The translations under genes were made by a program, and so were the position numbers. A stretch of DNA of 64,000 bases from positions 846,453 to 910,452 of the forward strand of contig VXBA01005360.1 in assembly GCA_013399895.1 (NCBI GenBank), written 5' to 3'. The notes below the pieces were generated by a model. It was not told the origin of the DNA, ran no database searches, and saw only the letters and a list, made by a program, of their open reading frames with translations. Of the stretch, positions 13,706 to 26,111 are shown one piece after another. How positions within the stretch are numbered: the first letter of the stretch is position 1; every line of letters begins with the position of its first letter. Origin of the DNA: Serilophus lunatus (lineage: Eukaryota > Chordata > Aves > Passeriformes > Eurylaimidae).

Positions 13706-14992
13706 CTGAAGAAGCTGTGAGCGAAACTACTGCCTTGTGATTCTGCAACCCCCTAGCCTGCTGGCAGCCAGTGATTTGTACTCTGTTTTTTCTTTGCTTC
13801 TCATTAGGAACTGGAAAATAGCGCAGTTGAATATAGCAATGTGTGTGCTGCTTTTACACTCTTTGGTTCAAAGCAAAGCAAAAAATTGAATATAACATAC
13901 TTGATCAGCCAAAACAATTTTTGATTAAGAGGTTTACTAAGTACTAAGCATATCCCTGGACAACTGTCTGTGATGCACACGTTTACAAGTCACCCACTGA
14001 TGCTTCTGTTATACTGAAGGTTTTAACGGATACAAAAAAGACTAGCAATGCCAGCCTCCTACTGCTTACTCCAATTCCCCTCCCCTTCCCCAGGATTGCT
14101 ATTCCCAGGGAGAGGTTCCCTCCTAGTATGAGGCAAAGCAACCATGAAACAGTCGCTAACTCTTAAGATTTAGGCAATCAAGCTCATTCCTTGCCTTTTT
14201 GCTATGGCCGTTTAGAGTACAGAGCTCTCCACAAGTACTAGGCACAAAGAGACCTTAACCACCAAAATATTCACCTGAGGAAAAGTCTTTTCAGGATATA
14301 GAGGGGACAGTATACTTTACTATTTCTATGACAGTTAACTTTTTTGCTTTTTTTAAGAACTCCCTTGAGAAAACTCTCCCACTACACAAAAAAGATGGCA
14401 CTGAATTCTGGACATTGTATTCCAGTTAGAAAATGATCTATCTCCAACAATCATCCTTCATCTGTGATAGGAAAAACACCCACCAAACTGGGTTCAAAAT
14501 CTAGCCTGGATCTGCAGAATGCTAGTTAAATAAGAAGGGCCTCTCAAATTTTTTCCAGCAAGACCCAAAACCCATCATGATTTCTTGCAGGAACTTTATC
14601 TTGCAGTCCCTTTTAAGAAAGGTGGCTCTAACTGTTACATGAGAAATTGGATGATGACAAGAACTTTGTGGATGTGAGGCTGTACAAGGTGGCTTATATA
14701 AGCTCACTGGGAACGTGGTTGTGTGAAAGTTTAGGTTGCCATGCACATTTTGAACTGAAGTTATCTTTTATAACATGATAGAAGGACTGCAGCATCATGA
14801 GATTAGAGGTTTTTCTTCCCTAGATATTTAGCAACTCAGTGAGTTTCCAGTTTTGTTTTGATTTGTTTTATTTTACCTCCACCATTGCCATTTCTCCTTT
14901 CTATAGTGTGCATAATAAGTTGAATAGAAAAGCATTACCCTTTAGTTTACCAGCTCAAAAATAGAGCAGGCCAGCACTGGTCAGTATTAAGG

Positions 14993-15290
14993 GAATCATA
15001 TAATTACAGAATATGCAAAGTTGGAAGGGACTCACAAGGATCATTGAGTCCAACTCCTGGCCCTGCACAGGACCATCCCCAAGAGTCACACCATGTGCCC
15101 AAGAGTATCATCCAAATGCTTCTTCAACTCTGTCAGGCTTGTGCTGTGACCACTTCCCTGAGGAGCCTGTTCCAGTTCTCAACCACCCTCTGGGTGAAAA
15201 ACCTCTTCCTGATTTCTAACTTAAATCTCCTCTGACTCGGCTTCATGCCTTTTCCTCGAGTCCTGTCACTGGTTATGAGACTGAAGTTGT
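14993..15290 (-). mobile_element. CR1 LINE 3' fragment, antisense
   Basis: Read on the minus strand this is a typical avian CR1 3' end. It has the 'ggttgggca..ctggaacaggctcc' type segment, the 'tggatgatac..tgggcacatggtgtgactcttgg' segment, and the terminal GGACTCAATGATCCTTGTGA / CCTTCCAACTT..ATTCTGTAAT tail, lying at 14.99-15.07 kb. It is 5'-truncated, like most CR1 copies. It lies inside the region assigned to the CDK6 3' UTR, in opposite orientation. Open frames in it are remnants, not genes. Confidence 0.88.
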
Positions 15291-18200
15291 CTCTGTTTAG
15301 ATTCCAACAAATAGAATTCAATATCCATGACACCTGCCTTGCATTCAGCACTGTTTAACAACCTCGCTGTCATTCTCCACAGTGTTCAAAATCTCTTTGC
15401 CTGGAGATTGAACTCCCCTCCTACAACCCACTTGGACTCAACAATGTGAGCTAAAGAAGTTAATGTTATGATGGTGCTTTTTTGTAAGGAATGAGAGCCA
15501 GTTCCAACTGAAACAGGAACTGAAAGATTCTTGAGGACCCTTAGCCAGGCACCTTTCACAGGCAAGGCAGTGCCTGTGAAGGAACTTCTGTTAAGGCAAG
15601 AAACACGTTTTAAAATAATTAGAGAAAATATAAAGGTGCCATTAATTTTTACATTAAAACCTATTTTCTACACAAAGCTGTATGATTTTGGCACTGAAAC
15701 CAAGTCCACAGATGAACATTCATTCTCTTCTTGCAGTCTTTAATTTCCATGTAAATACCAACATTAATGTATTTATGGTCCATTTCATTCCAGTTCATTT
15801 AAGTGGTCTATATCTGCCTTTGAATCTCGTATGGGTTTTATTGTTAATGTAATATTTTGCTACATTACTTCGAACAGCTTTAAAAGTATAATGACTTCTA
15901 ACGCTCTAGTTAAAAAAAAATATACCCTCAAAATAATGTCTTATAAGTTGGAACTGTATGCTTTGGAAATTATGTTTATGTTACGACTCCCAAAGGCATC
16001 ACAGGGTGCTTTCGTTGGTATGTTTGTCTTTTACTTTCTGTGTAACAGTGTGTATTTGTACTTCCTCACTAGCTTGATACTCCTCAGTCTGAAGGCCTAA
16101 GTCTGCAAACACATTAATACTGTACCTCACCTGAGCAGTCCCACGGAGCAGAAGGGGGGTTACTCATGTGATTGTAGTTGCTCACAAAAAGTATTTGCAG
16201 AAAAAGGCTTTCCATTCATAACTGACTGTAGTTGTGAGGACACATGGTTAATAACAGCACCAAGACACCAGTAAATGGGGTCACTTTTTATTGAAGACAT
16301 GGACACATTTATCTTCAAGTTATTTGACATTAATCTAAATTATTGCTATTATAATTCAGTATATTATTATGAAAACACATTAGTTCTATGAAAGGGTAGT
16401 TGCAAAAAGACTGTTGAGTCTTGCTGCTTTATTGTTTATTTGCATTTAGTATACAATTTTGGTTGTTGAAGTGAAGCTAGCTTCTTAGGCAGAAAGATAG
16501 ATCAGTCAGAAAAAATTATAAATAAGCTTCATACTGTACATTGAATTTTGTAACTGAAGTAGTATGTCTATTCAGGTTTAGTATTTTATGCTTTAGAGCA
16601 TTTTTGTTTTAATATGTAAAGGAATAAGCAGATTACTTTAAAATGCTATTGTAGAGCTAATTTTACACATAGTGGGAGAAAGTTGTCTGAAAAATTAAAA
16701 TTAGAAAACATTACATAGGCTGCCTTTGGCTTTAGTTTGTTTGCAGCAGGTCCAGCAGGTATCTGTCCATTTAAGGCAGGGGCCATGTTTGTGCAGCATC
16801 TTGTAACTGAAGATAGTTTTTTTGTAGTGATAAAGTTGCCCATCTGGGCTTGAAGTAAGATTGCTGCCTAAACACAAGCATAAAGGCAGCAAACTTAGAT
16901 TTTTTTTTTTTTGTGCATGGACAATTGCATGAAATAAGGTTGGGGTTTCAAAGTATTTTAAATCTTTTAGTACGATTTACTCTTCTTGTAACTCCACTGA
17001 CTACAGTTAAATTAAAAATTTGGCTTTTTAAGTCTACAAATTTCAGTGTCAGGCAGCTCAGGTCTATATAAAGATTCCTTAGTTTAGTAAGTCAGCAAGA
17101 ATACGATATAAATGGTAATATGTGATAAAAATCTTAACTCTAGTAACATTTCTCTCAACATTTCTATTCATTGCTTTTTTTATTACAAAAGTTCAGAAGT
17201 GCACTTCTTGGTGGCATTTGGATATGTGGAGAATAGCAGGATGCTGGTACAGAAAAGTATCAGAAGATTCAGTTCTTACTGCTCCATGTGTGCCTACCTT
17301 ACCTGTTACAAATCCCACTGAAGTTAACAGAAGACATGTCTAAAGTTAGGCCTGTTTGTAACTCTCACAGGATAGTGGTTTCAGAATCTGCAAGATAAGT
17401 TATGTTCTCAAAAGGCATTATTAAAACTTGTGGTTTCAGGTTTACAGAATACTGTGAACAGTGACAACAGCTTCTGAGACACATCCAGAGTAACTTTATT
17501 AATTGATATTACACCAGACCAACATCCATTAGCAAATCAAAGCCTCTCTTGGTACCTTCATTTCTCAGTATAATTTTACAAAAATAACATAAAAAACATC
17601 TGGAAATTAAAACAGCTTCTGATGCTGTTTGGCTTAAATTTTTTCTCCTTTTTCCGCCTTTTTGTCATAAAACATAATTTGCTCTGGAGGTGTCTAGGAT
17701 TTGATAATTCAAGGAAAACATGTAAAGCAGTTCAGAATACTTTTCTTAATTCACCTTAGGGCATATACTCAGCTGGTGAAAATCAGCGTAGTCCTGTTGA
17801 CTTCTACAGCATTGTATCAGTTTATACCAATGTGACAGTTGGCATGTTAGGTTTTAGATTTCAAGTCACTTTACCTACTTATGCAGTAGGATTCTGTTTT
17901 GCAAGACAGAAAGTTACCTATGGTGCAAACTGTACTATCTAGACTACCATTGATACCTATTCACAGGACATGATTTCACTGTATCATTTCATACTTGAAA
18001 TTCATGATGTTCTTTTAATCAGGGTACAAACATGAAAAGGTGCGTGTGTTACTGTTTCTTTTAAAGGTGCATCATTTAGTTTTTTATTCTGTGTACTTAA
18101 TAGTTACTAGTCAGTGTTCTTTACATTCTTTGCATTCAGCATTAAGATCAGCTACGTGTGAAATGCAGTATCACCTGCAGAGGTACAGAAAATGTAACAG

Positions 18201-18825
18201 CAATTTCTTGAGTGGTTACTCAAATATTCTGGTTTACCTTTTAGTCATCAGTGTGACATCAAGGGGCTACAACATGCAAACTGTGGTATATAAAAGTCTT
18301 GCACCATTGCTGTACAGGAGATCTTGCAGCCTCACTCATCTTCTTGCACAGCTGCTGATTACCATATACAGATTGGGAAAAAGTATGTTTCTGCTGTACA
18401 GAATGGTTGGGAAGTAACACAGACACTTTGGAAACTCTAGAGCTCCCTTTGCAAGCTTTCGAACAAAGCCCTTTGATCTAACTGCATGCCTGCTCTGTGT
18501 CCCAAATTTCACCCTGTGGGGCTTTCTGCTTTAAGAACACCCTCAGCTGGGGCTACTTTACGTTGACTGCATTGAAGTTCATTGGAGCATGCACCTTACT
18601 ATATAACATATTCTTTAGCTTTTACAAGTTTGTAAAGATGGTTGACTGCAAAACTAATCGTGTCAATACAGCAGAATTAAATTAAGGCACACAGAAAGTT
18701 ATCAATAATGTATTATATCAGAATTACAGTCCTTTGGAACTGAATGTTTTGCTGCTGGCAGTGCAAGAAAAGCAAAGTTGTGTATTTATTGTTGGGTGCT
18801 GAGGGTTCAGTATGAAAATCAATAT

Positions 18826-18831
18826 AATAAA
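18826..18831 (+). terminator. Candidate distal CDK6 poly(A) signal
   Basis: AATAAA (in ATATAATAAAATTT), followed within about 40 bases by a GT/T-containing stretch. It is chosen because it lies near the end of the long gene-free block on the CDK6 strand. Alternative signals exist both upstream and downstream. Confidence 0.25.
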
Positions 18832-18850
18832 ATTTTTCACAGTGATGAGT

Positions 18851-21050
18851 TCTCTTTAGTTGTTCCCAAATTATTGAGAAGTAAAAAAGCAAAAAGCTAG
18901 TTTTGTATTTGAAATTGCTTCACCCTTCTAGCTGTATTTTTCTTTTATCTGAAAATGTAAAATGGATACAAATGCAGTAAGTATTGTATATTAAATACAA
19001 AAAATTAGCAACATTGGTTTCTAGTTTGTATGCTTGCAAGTGTCTTTCTCAGCACTCAGTGTATGCTAGAAAACCAACAAACACACACAACCAGACACAG
19101 AAACATAAGCACATGCACACCTTTTCCAGCACCTTACCCTATACATTTAGTTTTATAAAAATCTGCCATTTGTCCTAGTTTCTCATTTCTGAGCTACTTT
19201 AGTGCTTATCTAGGATGAATGCCGTTTAAACAAAAAAAAAATCTGAGATCACTTTTTCTTTCAGAGGCAAAACATCACTGCAGTTGCTGGGAACTGTCTA
19301 TGATTCACCACTAATCTGTCTTTACTGAAATTTTTTTTGTTTTGTTCTGGGCTAATTGTGCTTTCATTCAGCTACAGTGGCTCTCAGTCGCCCATGGAAT
19401 GCACTGTTTTCCCAAAGGTTACTTGATACAACTGTTGCACTAATGTGTGTGGTATTTGCGTATTCCTAATGATTTCGCTGTTTTCATCTTCATCTTTGAA
19501 GGACCTGAGCACACTTTATTAATTGACTGGTTTTTTGGTTGGCTGTAAATACAACTAGCAACATTTCTGGGCATATAAAAATGGCAAAATGGTAAAAGTG
19601 TGTGTTTTGAGTCAAACACAAAATGGCACATCAGACTCTAAAACCAGCTGCATGTTTTCTGACTTCAACCAAAAAATCCTTATCAAAACAATTCAAATAA
19701 ATCTTTAGCTTATTGTAAAGATCATTGGGTGCTCTTTAAAGCAGGATACAAGTAGCTTCTACTAACGAGGCCTCCAGTGAGCACCAGATGTAGGAATCTA
19801 AAAACCATTAGCTCAAGCATCCAAAGAGGTGTCACCTCCTGGATGAAAGCTGACAGAAAGACACAAATGACTGCAAAGCTAACCAGCCCCTAAAGCCTCA
19901 AAGGATTTTATAGCTTAGAACCAAAACTTTGTGCTACCCTTGGAAACTAGAAGGAATCATGGAAGTCTTTTACAAGCTTAGTTCTAAGCTAAGGTTAAAG
20001 CTGCAAGTGCAACCCAGCCTTAAATAAAAACAGCATATACCTTTACATTATGTGACATTCCAAATTAGTCTTTAAGCACATTATAAGATTATGAGCAGCA
20101 GTCCAGCCAAGGACAAATGTAAAGTCAACTGCAGTGAGGCTAGTCAGAGTCACAAATACCCATGTTAGCCACAGCTAATGGATTGTGGAAAAGGGAAAAA
20201 ATCATGGAAATGTTTAACATTATGTAAGGGCTGCTATAGAGACCTGGATGTTATCTGGTGATTTATCTCTGTTAGAGCTCAGAGCAAGACACCACAGAAG
20301 AAAATCCAACAGTCTGTTGACAGTTATGGAACTAATTCTTCATACGGTAATTTTCTTCCTATCTCACCTGTGAGAAAGTGAGTTCATAAAGCCCAATGAT
20401 GAAAAAGAAAATTATATTTAAAAACATTAATCCATTAAGCAGAATACTAAGCATTGAAGAAAGCATAAATCTCACTCTTCCCATTATCCACATAAACATT
20501 CTCTTTGCCTCAAAATTATCTAATGTGACACAGGTGTCACATGCCTGTTAGCACCATAGAAACAAATGTTCATTTAAAAAAATCCTTAAATGCATTGTCT
20601 TTGCCTGTCATTCACCTGCCATTTACTGATAAACAGAAAGCAAGATTTACAGTATCCGTATCACTCTTCATTTCGTACCCATCAGTTGTCTTGCTCCCTC
20701 CACCCATCCCTTTCATAAACAAGGTCATCTTTGAGTCTCCTGTCACACAGAAGTCCTTTCCTTAAGTATTTTCATCCATTTTTAGAAATCTGATTTGTCT
20801 GGCTGGTCTCCCAAGCCTCCTCCGCAGCCAGGGAAAAAAGAAGTTAATTGGGGTTTAATTAAAGTACCGTGCAGTCTCTAGCAAAGGCCTCCCTCCTCCT
20901 CAGCGCCTGCACAGGGAGGGACCTCATACCTCTGCTTTCCTGCAAGTCTTCCTATTTCCAAGCACTAGGCTCAAAGCCTCACGGTGCAAACCATGGGACG
21001 AATAAACTCTCCTAGTTCAAATCTGGTCAAAACATATCTGAAGAGTAATT
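18851..21050. other. Intergenic, no gene recognised
   Basis: AT-rich sequence between the presumed CDK6 transcript end and the GC-rich block before FAM133. It contains a short CA-rich stretch near 19.08-19.12 kb. I see no exon, RNA gene or diagnostic repeat. Part of it could still belong to an extended CDK6 3' UTR. Confidence 0.5.
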
Positions 21051-21221
21051 CTGTCGGGGCAGACGACGCAGCTTAGGCGTCACCTACTCAGCTGAGCCGA
21101 AGCCCACGGAGACCTGCAGCCCGGCCACCGCGGCAGCGCAGGGACGGACAGACAGCAGTGCTTCCACACCTGGGGCCACCCTGGTGCCGCCCAGGGCTGC
21201 AGCGCAGCCAGCGGGGATGGA

Positions 21222-21526
21222 TGGACACAGCCTGCAGGGGTGGGCACAGCCTGCAGGGATGGACACAGCCTGCAGGGATGGGCACAGCCTGCAGGGATAG
21301 ACACAGCCTGCAGGGATGGGCACAGGCTGCAGGGATGGGCACAGGCTGCAGGGGTGGGCACAGGCTGCAGGGATGGGCACAGCCTGCAGGGGTGGGCACA
21401 GCCTGCAGGGATAGACACAGCCTGCAGGGATGGACACAGCCTGCAGGGATAGACACAGCCTGCAGGGATGGGCACAGCCTGCAGGGATAGACACAGCCTG
21501 CAGGGGTGGGCACAGCCTGCAGGGAT
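21222..21526. repeat. 19-bp minisatellite, 16 copies
   Basis: Tandem array of a 19-bp unit, CACAGCCTGCAGGGATGGG with limited variation at three spots: GCCT/GGCT, GGGAT/GGGGT, and TGGG/TGGA/TAGA. There are sixteen CTGCAGG cores at 19-base spacing. Three adjacent units carry GGCTGCAGG instead of CCTGCAGG, which suggests local spread of a variant. Because 19 is not a multiple of three and the unit has no stop on either strand, long artefactual open frames appear on both strands. A degenerate unit precedes the array, and the surrounding 21.05-21.54 kb is GC-rich. Confidence 0.93.
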
Positions 21527-22694
21527 GCAGTCCCGTCGTGTAGCCACCTAAAACTGGATTGCGTGGGGTGCTCCAAAGTGGCTCAAATCTGAAAGTACCT
21601 TCGGGGTGAGGACATCACCGTGCTTCACAAAAAGAGTATCACAATAGATGTGGTGATACTTCCAACTTCACTTTGTACGCATTTTAATGCAGTTTGTTTC
21701 TTTTGTCCTCAGTGAACTGCTCCAGCATCGCAGGCAGCTCAGGGAGAACTGCTTGGTGTGTTTCCAAAGTAGCCATCCTTGCTTTAAAACACACCAGCTA
21801 TTTTTTGAGGAATAGAAGTTATCCCGTCCTTTATGCACTATCTTGCAATGTTGAAGGCTAAATTCTGTTTGCAACTGAACAAATTTCATTTGCAAATATA
21901 GTGCAGTCCCTTTCTTAGTTCCCTTCTAGTTCCTCACAGCTTGCTCTTGATTTACTAAGCAATTTGGTATCAGATTAACGTAGGCTCGCCAGTTTTTCTA
22001 GCTATTCCCAAATATGATGAAGACAGCAAAACTATTTCAAAAACAGAACTCATTTTTTGCTTTGTATAATTAACACATTAATATGTGGTTACTTTTAATT
22101 TTTACAAAACAGTGACCACCACGCACGAATTTTAAATGGTAATACTTTAAAAAAGGACATTTGAAATTCTACGGTGGTAGATCGTGATAATTCCCGAGCT
22201 CCTCTTTGCACTTCCATTAACCTAATGTAATATTAAACTTACCAGTATTACAATCTGCTTTATTTTGCAGTGCAGATGGCTAACGAGGGATGAGTACACC
22301 CTTTTTTTTCTCTCTCTCTTTTTTTCTACTCCCCAGATAGAGCCCCATTTCATTGAATTCTATGCCAGGACAGCCAGCTGTTTCGTAATACCTTGGTCTC
22401 TGTATGCACCGAAGGAAAAAGGGAAAAGTTTCCACCTCTTAAGTGACCACTAGATGGAACAAGAGGAGACAAACCGTTGACCACGAAATTCTGCCCTCTC
22501 CTGGGATGCAGACTGCAGACGGGCGCCCCCGGATACAAACGCACATTTACATTCCGCCCGGGCTCCCCTCGGAGCCACCCCCCGCTCCCCCACAAAGGCT
22601 GTCCCGGCTCCTCGGGACACACGGACACGGAGCTCCCGGAGCGGGTCCGGCGGAGGGCATTGAGGATGTTGGGGACTGCAGCATCTCTCCTGCG

Positions 22695-22990
22695 AGGGAA
22701 GGCGGAGGGAGCTGGGCCTGTTCAGCCTCGAGAGGCGATGACAAGCAATAGACAGAAGGCAACAGGCAGAAACAGGTGCCCAGGAAGTTCCATCTGAACT
22801 TCATTACTGTGCGGGTGACCGCGCACTGGAACAGGGTGTCCAGAGGTTGTGGAGTCTCCCTCACCGGAGATACTCAGTAACAGTCCCTGCCCAATCCTGC
22901 CCCGTGTGCTCCGGGACGACCCTGCTCGAGCAGGGAGGTTGGACCGGGTGACCCAGACTGCTCCCTTCCAACCTGCCCCGCCCTGCGGCT
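22695..22990 (+). mobile_element. CR1 LINE 3' fragment, GC-rich
   Basis: It follows the CR1 3' consensus in order: GCTGGGCCTGTTCAGCCT, then the gaagttccat..gaactt block, ACTGTGCGGGTGACC..ACTGGAACAGG, GTTGTGGAGTCTCC.., GACCCTGCTCGAGCAGGG, GGTTGGACCGGGTGACC and the CCTTCCAACCT end. It is older or more GC-biased than the other copies here. It ends about 60 bases before the run of N. Confidence 0.82.
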
Positions 22991-23049
22991 CTGTGTGGCT
23001 CTGTGTGTCCCCGTGTCTGCCGGCCCCAGCCGACCCCCACCGCTCGGTC

Positions 23050-23422
23050 NNNNNNNNNNNNNNNNNNNNNNNNNNNNNNNNNNNNNNNNNNNNNNNNNNN
23101 NNNNNNNNNNNNNNNNNNNNNNNNNNNNNNNNNNNNNNNNNNNNNNNNNNNNNNNNNNNNNNNNNNNNNNNNNNNNNNNNNNNNNNNNNNNNNNNNNNNN
23201 NNNNNNNNNNNNNNNNNNNNNNNNNNNNNNNNNNNNNNNNNNNNNNNNNNNNNNNNNNNNNNNNNNNNNNNNNNNNNNNNNNNNNNNNNNNNNNNNNNNN
23301 NNNNNNNNNNNNNNNNNNNNNNNNNNNNNNNNNNNNNNNNNNNNNNNNNNNNNNNNNNNNNNNNNNNNNNNNNNNNNNNNNNNNNNNNNNNNNNNNNNNN
23401 NNNNNNNNNNNNNNNNNNNNNN
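23050..23422. other. Assembly gap (373 N)
   Basis: Unsequenced bases inside the GC-rich island. Apparent open frames that cross it on both strands are meaningless. FAM133 exon 1 is expected in or beside it. Confidence 0.99.
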
Positions 23423-26013
23423 TCCGGCGGGCTCGGGGCCCCGCCGCAGGCGGCGAAGGCCGGCCGTGCCCGCGCCCCCCCTGCGGGAGCGCCCCGTGCG
23501 GGGTCCGTCCCTCGGACGGCGCCCCGGCGGAATCTCCGGGTGCCTTGTCCGGTCTGGCAGCATCGTGACTGACGCCTGCTTTGTGGTCTGCAGAGGGAAA
23601 GCGATTAAGATGCTGGCCTGGCCCGTACAAAAATAAAATGTTCCCACCGGGAATTGCAGCACTCGCTGAAGTAGCTCTGGTCCTTCCTGAGCCGCGTCTC
23701 CTTAAACTTGGCGTTCAGCTGTACCTGAGCGGTCCGGAATTTCGCTTTGCGCAGCGCTCTGCTGCCTCGGGAACCTGCGGGCAAAACATGTGCGGCTGCA
23801 CAGCGGACTGCGGAGCCCGCTTTCATGGTTACCACGTTCTTCCTTCCTCCCGTTTTTCTGCAAATGTTTTTGTACCAACCACTTAGCCTTTCACCTTTCA
23901 CTAGTAATCGTATGGGCATTGTAGATGTGCGGCTGAGTTTTATGATTAAACACAAATGGTAATACTTTTATTATTTCCCCTTTGTTTCTTTCTAGTATGT
24001 GCTGTGAGATCATGCTCATATCCATTCACGTCTTTGCAGACCTTGGTGGAATGATACAGTAATAGACATGAAGGACATACACATCATATCCATGGATAGC
24101 CATGTGCTTCTGATGACCTTGTTGAAGTACCACAATAATTGAGCCTTCTAAGAGTTGGCAGTGTTAGACTCCCAATGCCGGCCCTACACTTGAAATGTAT
24201 CACCCTCTTGTAATGTTTTGGGGAGTGTATTCATTCTTAATTTCCTTCTAATAGGACAGTTGGCACATACCTACCAATGCCAGCAAGCCTTTATAGTGTC
24301 CACTGTGCCGTCATGGCTTCTAGGACAGGCCAGTTCAGGACCCTTTGCTCCTCAGGTGTGATTGTAGAGCTTCCTACCTGTTCCTTCTCTGCCACATCCC
24401 TTCTTCAATACACCTTCGTTTTGACTACTTGGAGGTGGAAAATAAATGTGCTTTTTCCCATCTGCAGGATACTTGCAGGGCAGTAACAGTTGGTATTGCT
24501 TGCCCAGAGACTGAAGGTGCTGTGGTGCTTTATGCTTTCCCTGAGCATGAAAATTACACGACTCACAGCTTCTTAATACCTGCTGGAGCAAACTGCCAGA
24601 AGGACAAAATGAATGTGCAGACAAGCACTTTCCTTACTGAGGGTGCTTTTCCGTGCTCTGTCTGACTAGTGACATGCAGTTTGGCAAAGCAATGTAAATA
24701 CTTTCCAGGAATGTTTACTGGCAAAGTCATTTTTCATAAGTAATCCTGATTGAAATAGTAAGAACATGTTTTAAGACATAAATTTCCTAATCATGGAATA
24801 CAGAGCAGTACTTAGTCATTATGGGCTTGGTGTGGGAATGTTAGAGAAAGGCACTGAGGGGAGGAAGTTTCCTGGCAAGTTATCCAGGGGCAGTGTGCGG
24901 AGGTAGAACAACATTTGACCTCTGCAGCCTCTTCTGCAGGGAGAGAGTTTTGTTGGGAGGTGGGGGATGTTTATTGCGAGTTAGCTCAGATAGGACAGTG
25001 GCTAATTTTTATTTAAGAGCAGCAAGATACCTTGTTTGTTGGAAAATCATTGTATTAAGAAAGAGTTTCCAGATACAAATTCTTGAATGGTAACCACAGA
25101 GGGCTGGGTCCCAAGAGCTGGAGGCCACCAGCCTGCTTGCAGTCCAGTCCAGAGACTCAGCCCTGCTGAGGTCACTGCTGCTGCACGGGGGCAACAGCTG
25201 CTGCCCCTGGCAGCTTTCCCAAGGGGTCACTTCCTGGGTGTGGTGGCTCCTGAATGCCTGGCAAACAGCAGTGTTGGGCATGGGAGAAGTAAATTGTGAA
25301 GTGTTGAGATGATACAGTGATAAAACCCTGTGAGATAAGGGGATATGTGTATCTCCCTTTCACGTGAACAAAATACCATTGACATAAAAAACTATGGATT
25401 CTATGTTTTAATTTAATCTTTACAGCCCAGAGAGGTTGCATGGGTTTTAAAGATGGAATACCTTATAACATTGGGCTTATGTTTGTTTGGTTTTGTGGGG
25501 TTTTGCCTCTTTAAAATAACCCTAAGTCAGAATTTTCATACATGCATAATTGTAGCAGAGTACCACTGCTTTCTTGTTTTGGTCTTGCAACAAGAAATTT
25601 CATTGAAACTTCAAAATTCATTGAATCTACTGTCATCAATTCTGAACTGAACATTAAAGGCATAGGATCAGTTGTCCCAGAGAGGAAGAGCTGAAATTTA
25701 ATTACATTTTCCGTATCCCAGGGAAGATTATTTCAGCAGTCGTGATACTGTTCTTAGTTTGCAAAATTACTGATCGGGGAGGGGAATGCTGTAAGGAATA
25801 TGGTCTCTTTGTGGATCAGTTCTTTCTGCCACAGTACAACTAAAATGGAAAGCACTTAATCTGAGTCTGCCAGACTCAATCAACTTAGAAACAAATCAGA
25901 ACTGTTTTTCAGTGAGTGAGAAGGCGTTTTTGTGAAGAACAGAGAGAAGATATTTTCGTATCATAGCGCAACTGATGAATTTTAAATTTCTTTTTTGTTG
26001 TTTCATATTCAAG
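23423..26013 (+). other. FAM133 5' region / intron 1
   Basis: GC-rich for about 400 bases after the gap, then AT-rich, ending in TTTCATATTCAAG before the first visible FAM133 exon. A moderately GC-rich patch lies near 25.1-25.28 kb. No other exon was recognised. Confidence 0.6.
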
Positions 26014-26111
26014 GCTTATATGAATCCCATAGCTATGGCCAGAGCACGAGGTCCTGCCCCAAATTCTGGACCAACAATACAAGACTACTTGAACAGGCCA
26101 AGACCAACGTG
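26014..26111 (+). CDS. FAM133B: FAM133 coding exon 2
   Basis: 98 bp with 32 whole codons and two bases of a split Trp codon, donor GTAAGT. It starts with Ala-Tyr-Met exactly where human FAM133B resumes after MGKRDNRV, so the start Met lies in the missing upstream exon, not at the internal ATG here. Confidence 0.95.

Larger units (their letters stand above)
5578..18850 (+). other. CDK6: Putative CDK6 3' UTR, about 13 kb
   Basis: No coding exon of any kind could be found between the CDK6 stop and the next GC-rich region. Human CDK6 mRNA is known for a 3' UTR of roughly 10 kb, so most of this stretch is best read as UTR. Candidate poly(A) signals occur along it, e.g. AATAAA near 7834, near 10671 and at 18826-18831; the last is taken as a possible distal end. 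It contains two perfect miR-34-family 8-mer matches, one miR-137 8-mer match and one miR-29 7-mer (15472-15478), plus an antisense CR1. A-rich tracts lie at about 11.79-11.84 and 12.49-12.53 kb. The true 3' end cannot be fixed from sequence alone. Confidence 0.55.
22490..23570 (+). promoter_or_regulatory. GC-rich island, probable FAM133 promoter and first exon region
   Basis: GC-rich, CpG-rich sequence flanks a run of N, in contrast to the AT-rich surroundings. FAM133 exon 1 (in human it codes for MGKRDNRV) must lie upstream of 26014, and no matching ATG-GGN-AAR start is visible. The gap is therefore the most economical location. The left part of the island (22.69-22.99 kb) is a GC-rich CR1 copy, so not all of it is promoter. 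Confidence 0.5.

Noticed and set aside
15013..15351. Overlapping open frames on both strands near 15 kb
   Set aside because: They lie in an antisense 5'-truncated CR1 3' end, not an independent gene.
20991..21010. ATGGGACGA as a possible FAM133 start
   Set aside because: The following codons do not match the GKRDNRV start, and no donor in the right phase follows.
21080..21576. Long open frames (up to about 160 codons) on both strands with repeating Pro-Ala-Gly-Cys or Cys-Arg-Asp-Gly motifs
   Set aside because: All arise from the 19-bp tandem repeat, which has no stop in any frame and cycles through all three frames. No splice context or protein family fits.
22722..23662. Open frames of 190-300 codons across 23.0-23.4 kb
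   Set aside because: They consist mostly of unknown residues from the run of N, flanked by CR1 and GC-rich sequence.
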